In this document: in pieces, positions 63,897 to 64,000 of the stretch
Layout: every line of letters starts with the position of its first letter
Numbering within the stretch: the stretch's first letter is position 1
Assembly (NCBI RefSeq): GCF_023630175.1
Contig: NZ_JALLIN010000012.1
Location: forward strand, 62,001-126,000
Source of the DNA: Streptomyces cellostaticus
GTDB lineage: Bacteria > Actinomycetota > Actinomycetes > Streptomycetales > Streptomycetaceae
Direction: 5' to 3'
DNA: 64,000 nucleotides
Notes under the pieces: model-generated
The model's input: only the letters and a program-made list of their open reading frames with translations
Told to the model about the DNA's origin: nothing
The model's database searches: none
Made by a program: the position numbers and the translations under genes

Positions 63897-64000
63897 TCAG
63901 CCGCCGGGGATCCGGGCGTAGAGCACCGCCCCGTCGACCCGGCCCACCTCCTCGTACCGCCCGTTCAGCAGCCCGCGCAGGCTGGGGAGGCGGTCGGGGC
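63897..64000 (-). CDS. C-terminal end of an edge-cut gene
   Basis: The last 103 bp contain the 3' end of a minus-strand gene: a TGA at 63897-63899 preceded by 33 sense codons with strong GC3 bias, reading ...LRGLLNGRYEEVGRVDGAVLYARIPGG. The (Y)E.VGRVDG..LY pattern is reminiscent of C-termini of membrane glycosyltransferases of the GT39/dolichyl-phosphate-mannose type, but too little is present to decide. Confidence 0.55.
   Translation of the reverse strand, partial: PDRLPSLRGLLNGRYEEVGRVDGAVLYARIPGG

Overview
The window is very GC-rich with strongly third-position-biased codons, GTG/TTG starts, many apparently leaderless genes, and a gene set typical of Streptomyces: geosmin synthase, a CprB-type gamma-butyrolactone receptor homologue, the sporulation regulator WhiI, and Gram-positive coproporphyrin-route haem genes. 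From memory, the order fadB-fadA-rnd-whiI-hemE ... hemQ ... murC-msrB ... cprB-geoA follows the SCO6026-SCO6073 stretch of the S. coelicolor core chromosome, so most of the window looks like core chromosome with strain-variable inserts. No rRNA, tRNA, CRISPR array, complete insertion sequence or prophage gene was seen.

Layout. 1-18.0 kb: an edge-cut gene, an FHA protein, treZ, a phosphotransferase-like protein, an M24 peptidase, a PDZ protein, geosmin synthase (geoA), an ARMT1-like phosphatase, cprB, a membrane-anchored chitin/cellulose monooxygenase, two secreted or membrane cell-surface sets (217-aa protein; DUF6230-DUF6114 pair), and a four-gene osmoprotectant-type ABC importer. 18.1-31.3 kb: an accessory island. 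It holds a nucleoside-phosphorylase-like protein with an effector-associated domain, a VMAP-type protein, a MoxR AAA+ ATPase and a giant vWA-NTPase-TPR protein (three 4-bp stop/start overlaps), facing a minus-strand HExxH peptide beta-hydroxylase-like gene with a 56-aa candidate RiPP precursor; a SpoIIE phosphatase and a SLATT protein follow. 31.5-53.5 kb: msrB, murC, a pyrimidine reductase, zapE, a carbonic anhydrase-SulP pair, a slipin, a deacetylase lipoprotein, a DUF692 (MNIO) enzyme with two membrane proteins, a secreted peptidase, hemG-hemQ, a DUF4349 lipoprotein, a CoA-disulfide-reductase-like flavoprotein and a rhomboid protease. 53.5-64 kb: hemE, DUF3000, whiI, rnd, fadA-fadB, an LCP wall-polymer ligase, a small nuclease-like protein, a small membrane protein under a TetR-type palindrome, and an edge-cut gene.

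How it works together. The island reads as an NTP-dependent conflict or signalling module: the VMAP and nucleoside-phosphorylase proteins share an effector-associated domain and may pair through it, MoxR and vWA/NTPase parts would gate activation, and the adjacent HExxH enzyme plus small peptide suggest a peptide-modification arm related to the FxSxx-COOH systems but without any radical-SAM gene in view. This is the strongest candidate for something undescribed.

Non-coding structure. A family of about 165-bp elements with TGAGGGCTGTCCCG termini occurs four times, and at four termini the terminal TGA is exactly the stop codon of the neighbouring gene. A second repeat family, several long perfect hairpins, a 38-bp perfect palindrome upstream of rnd, and several operator-like inverted repeats are also listed.
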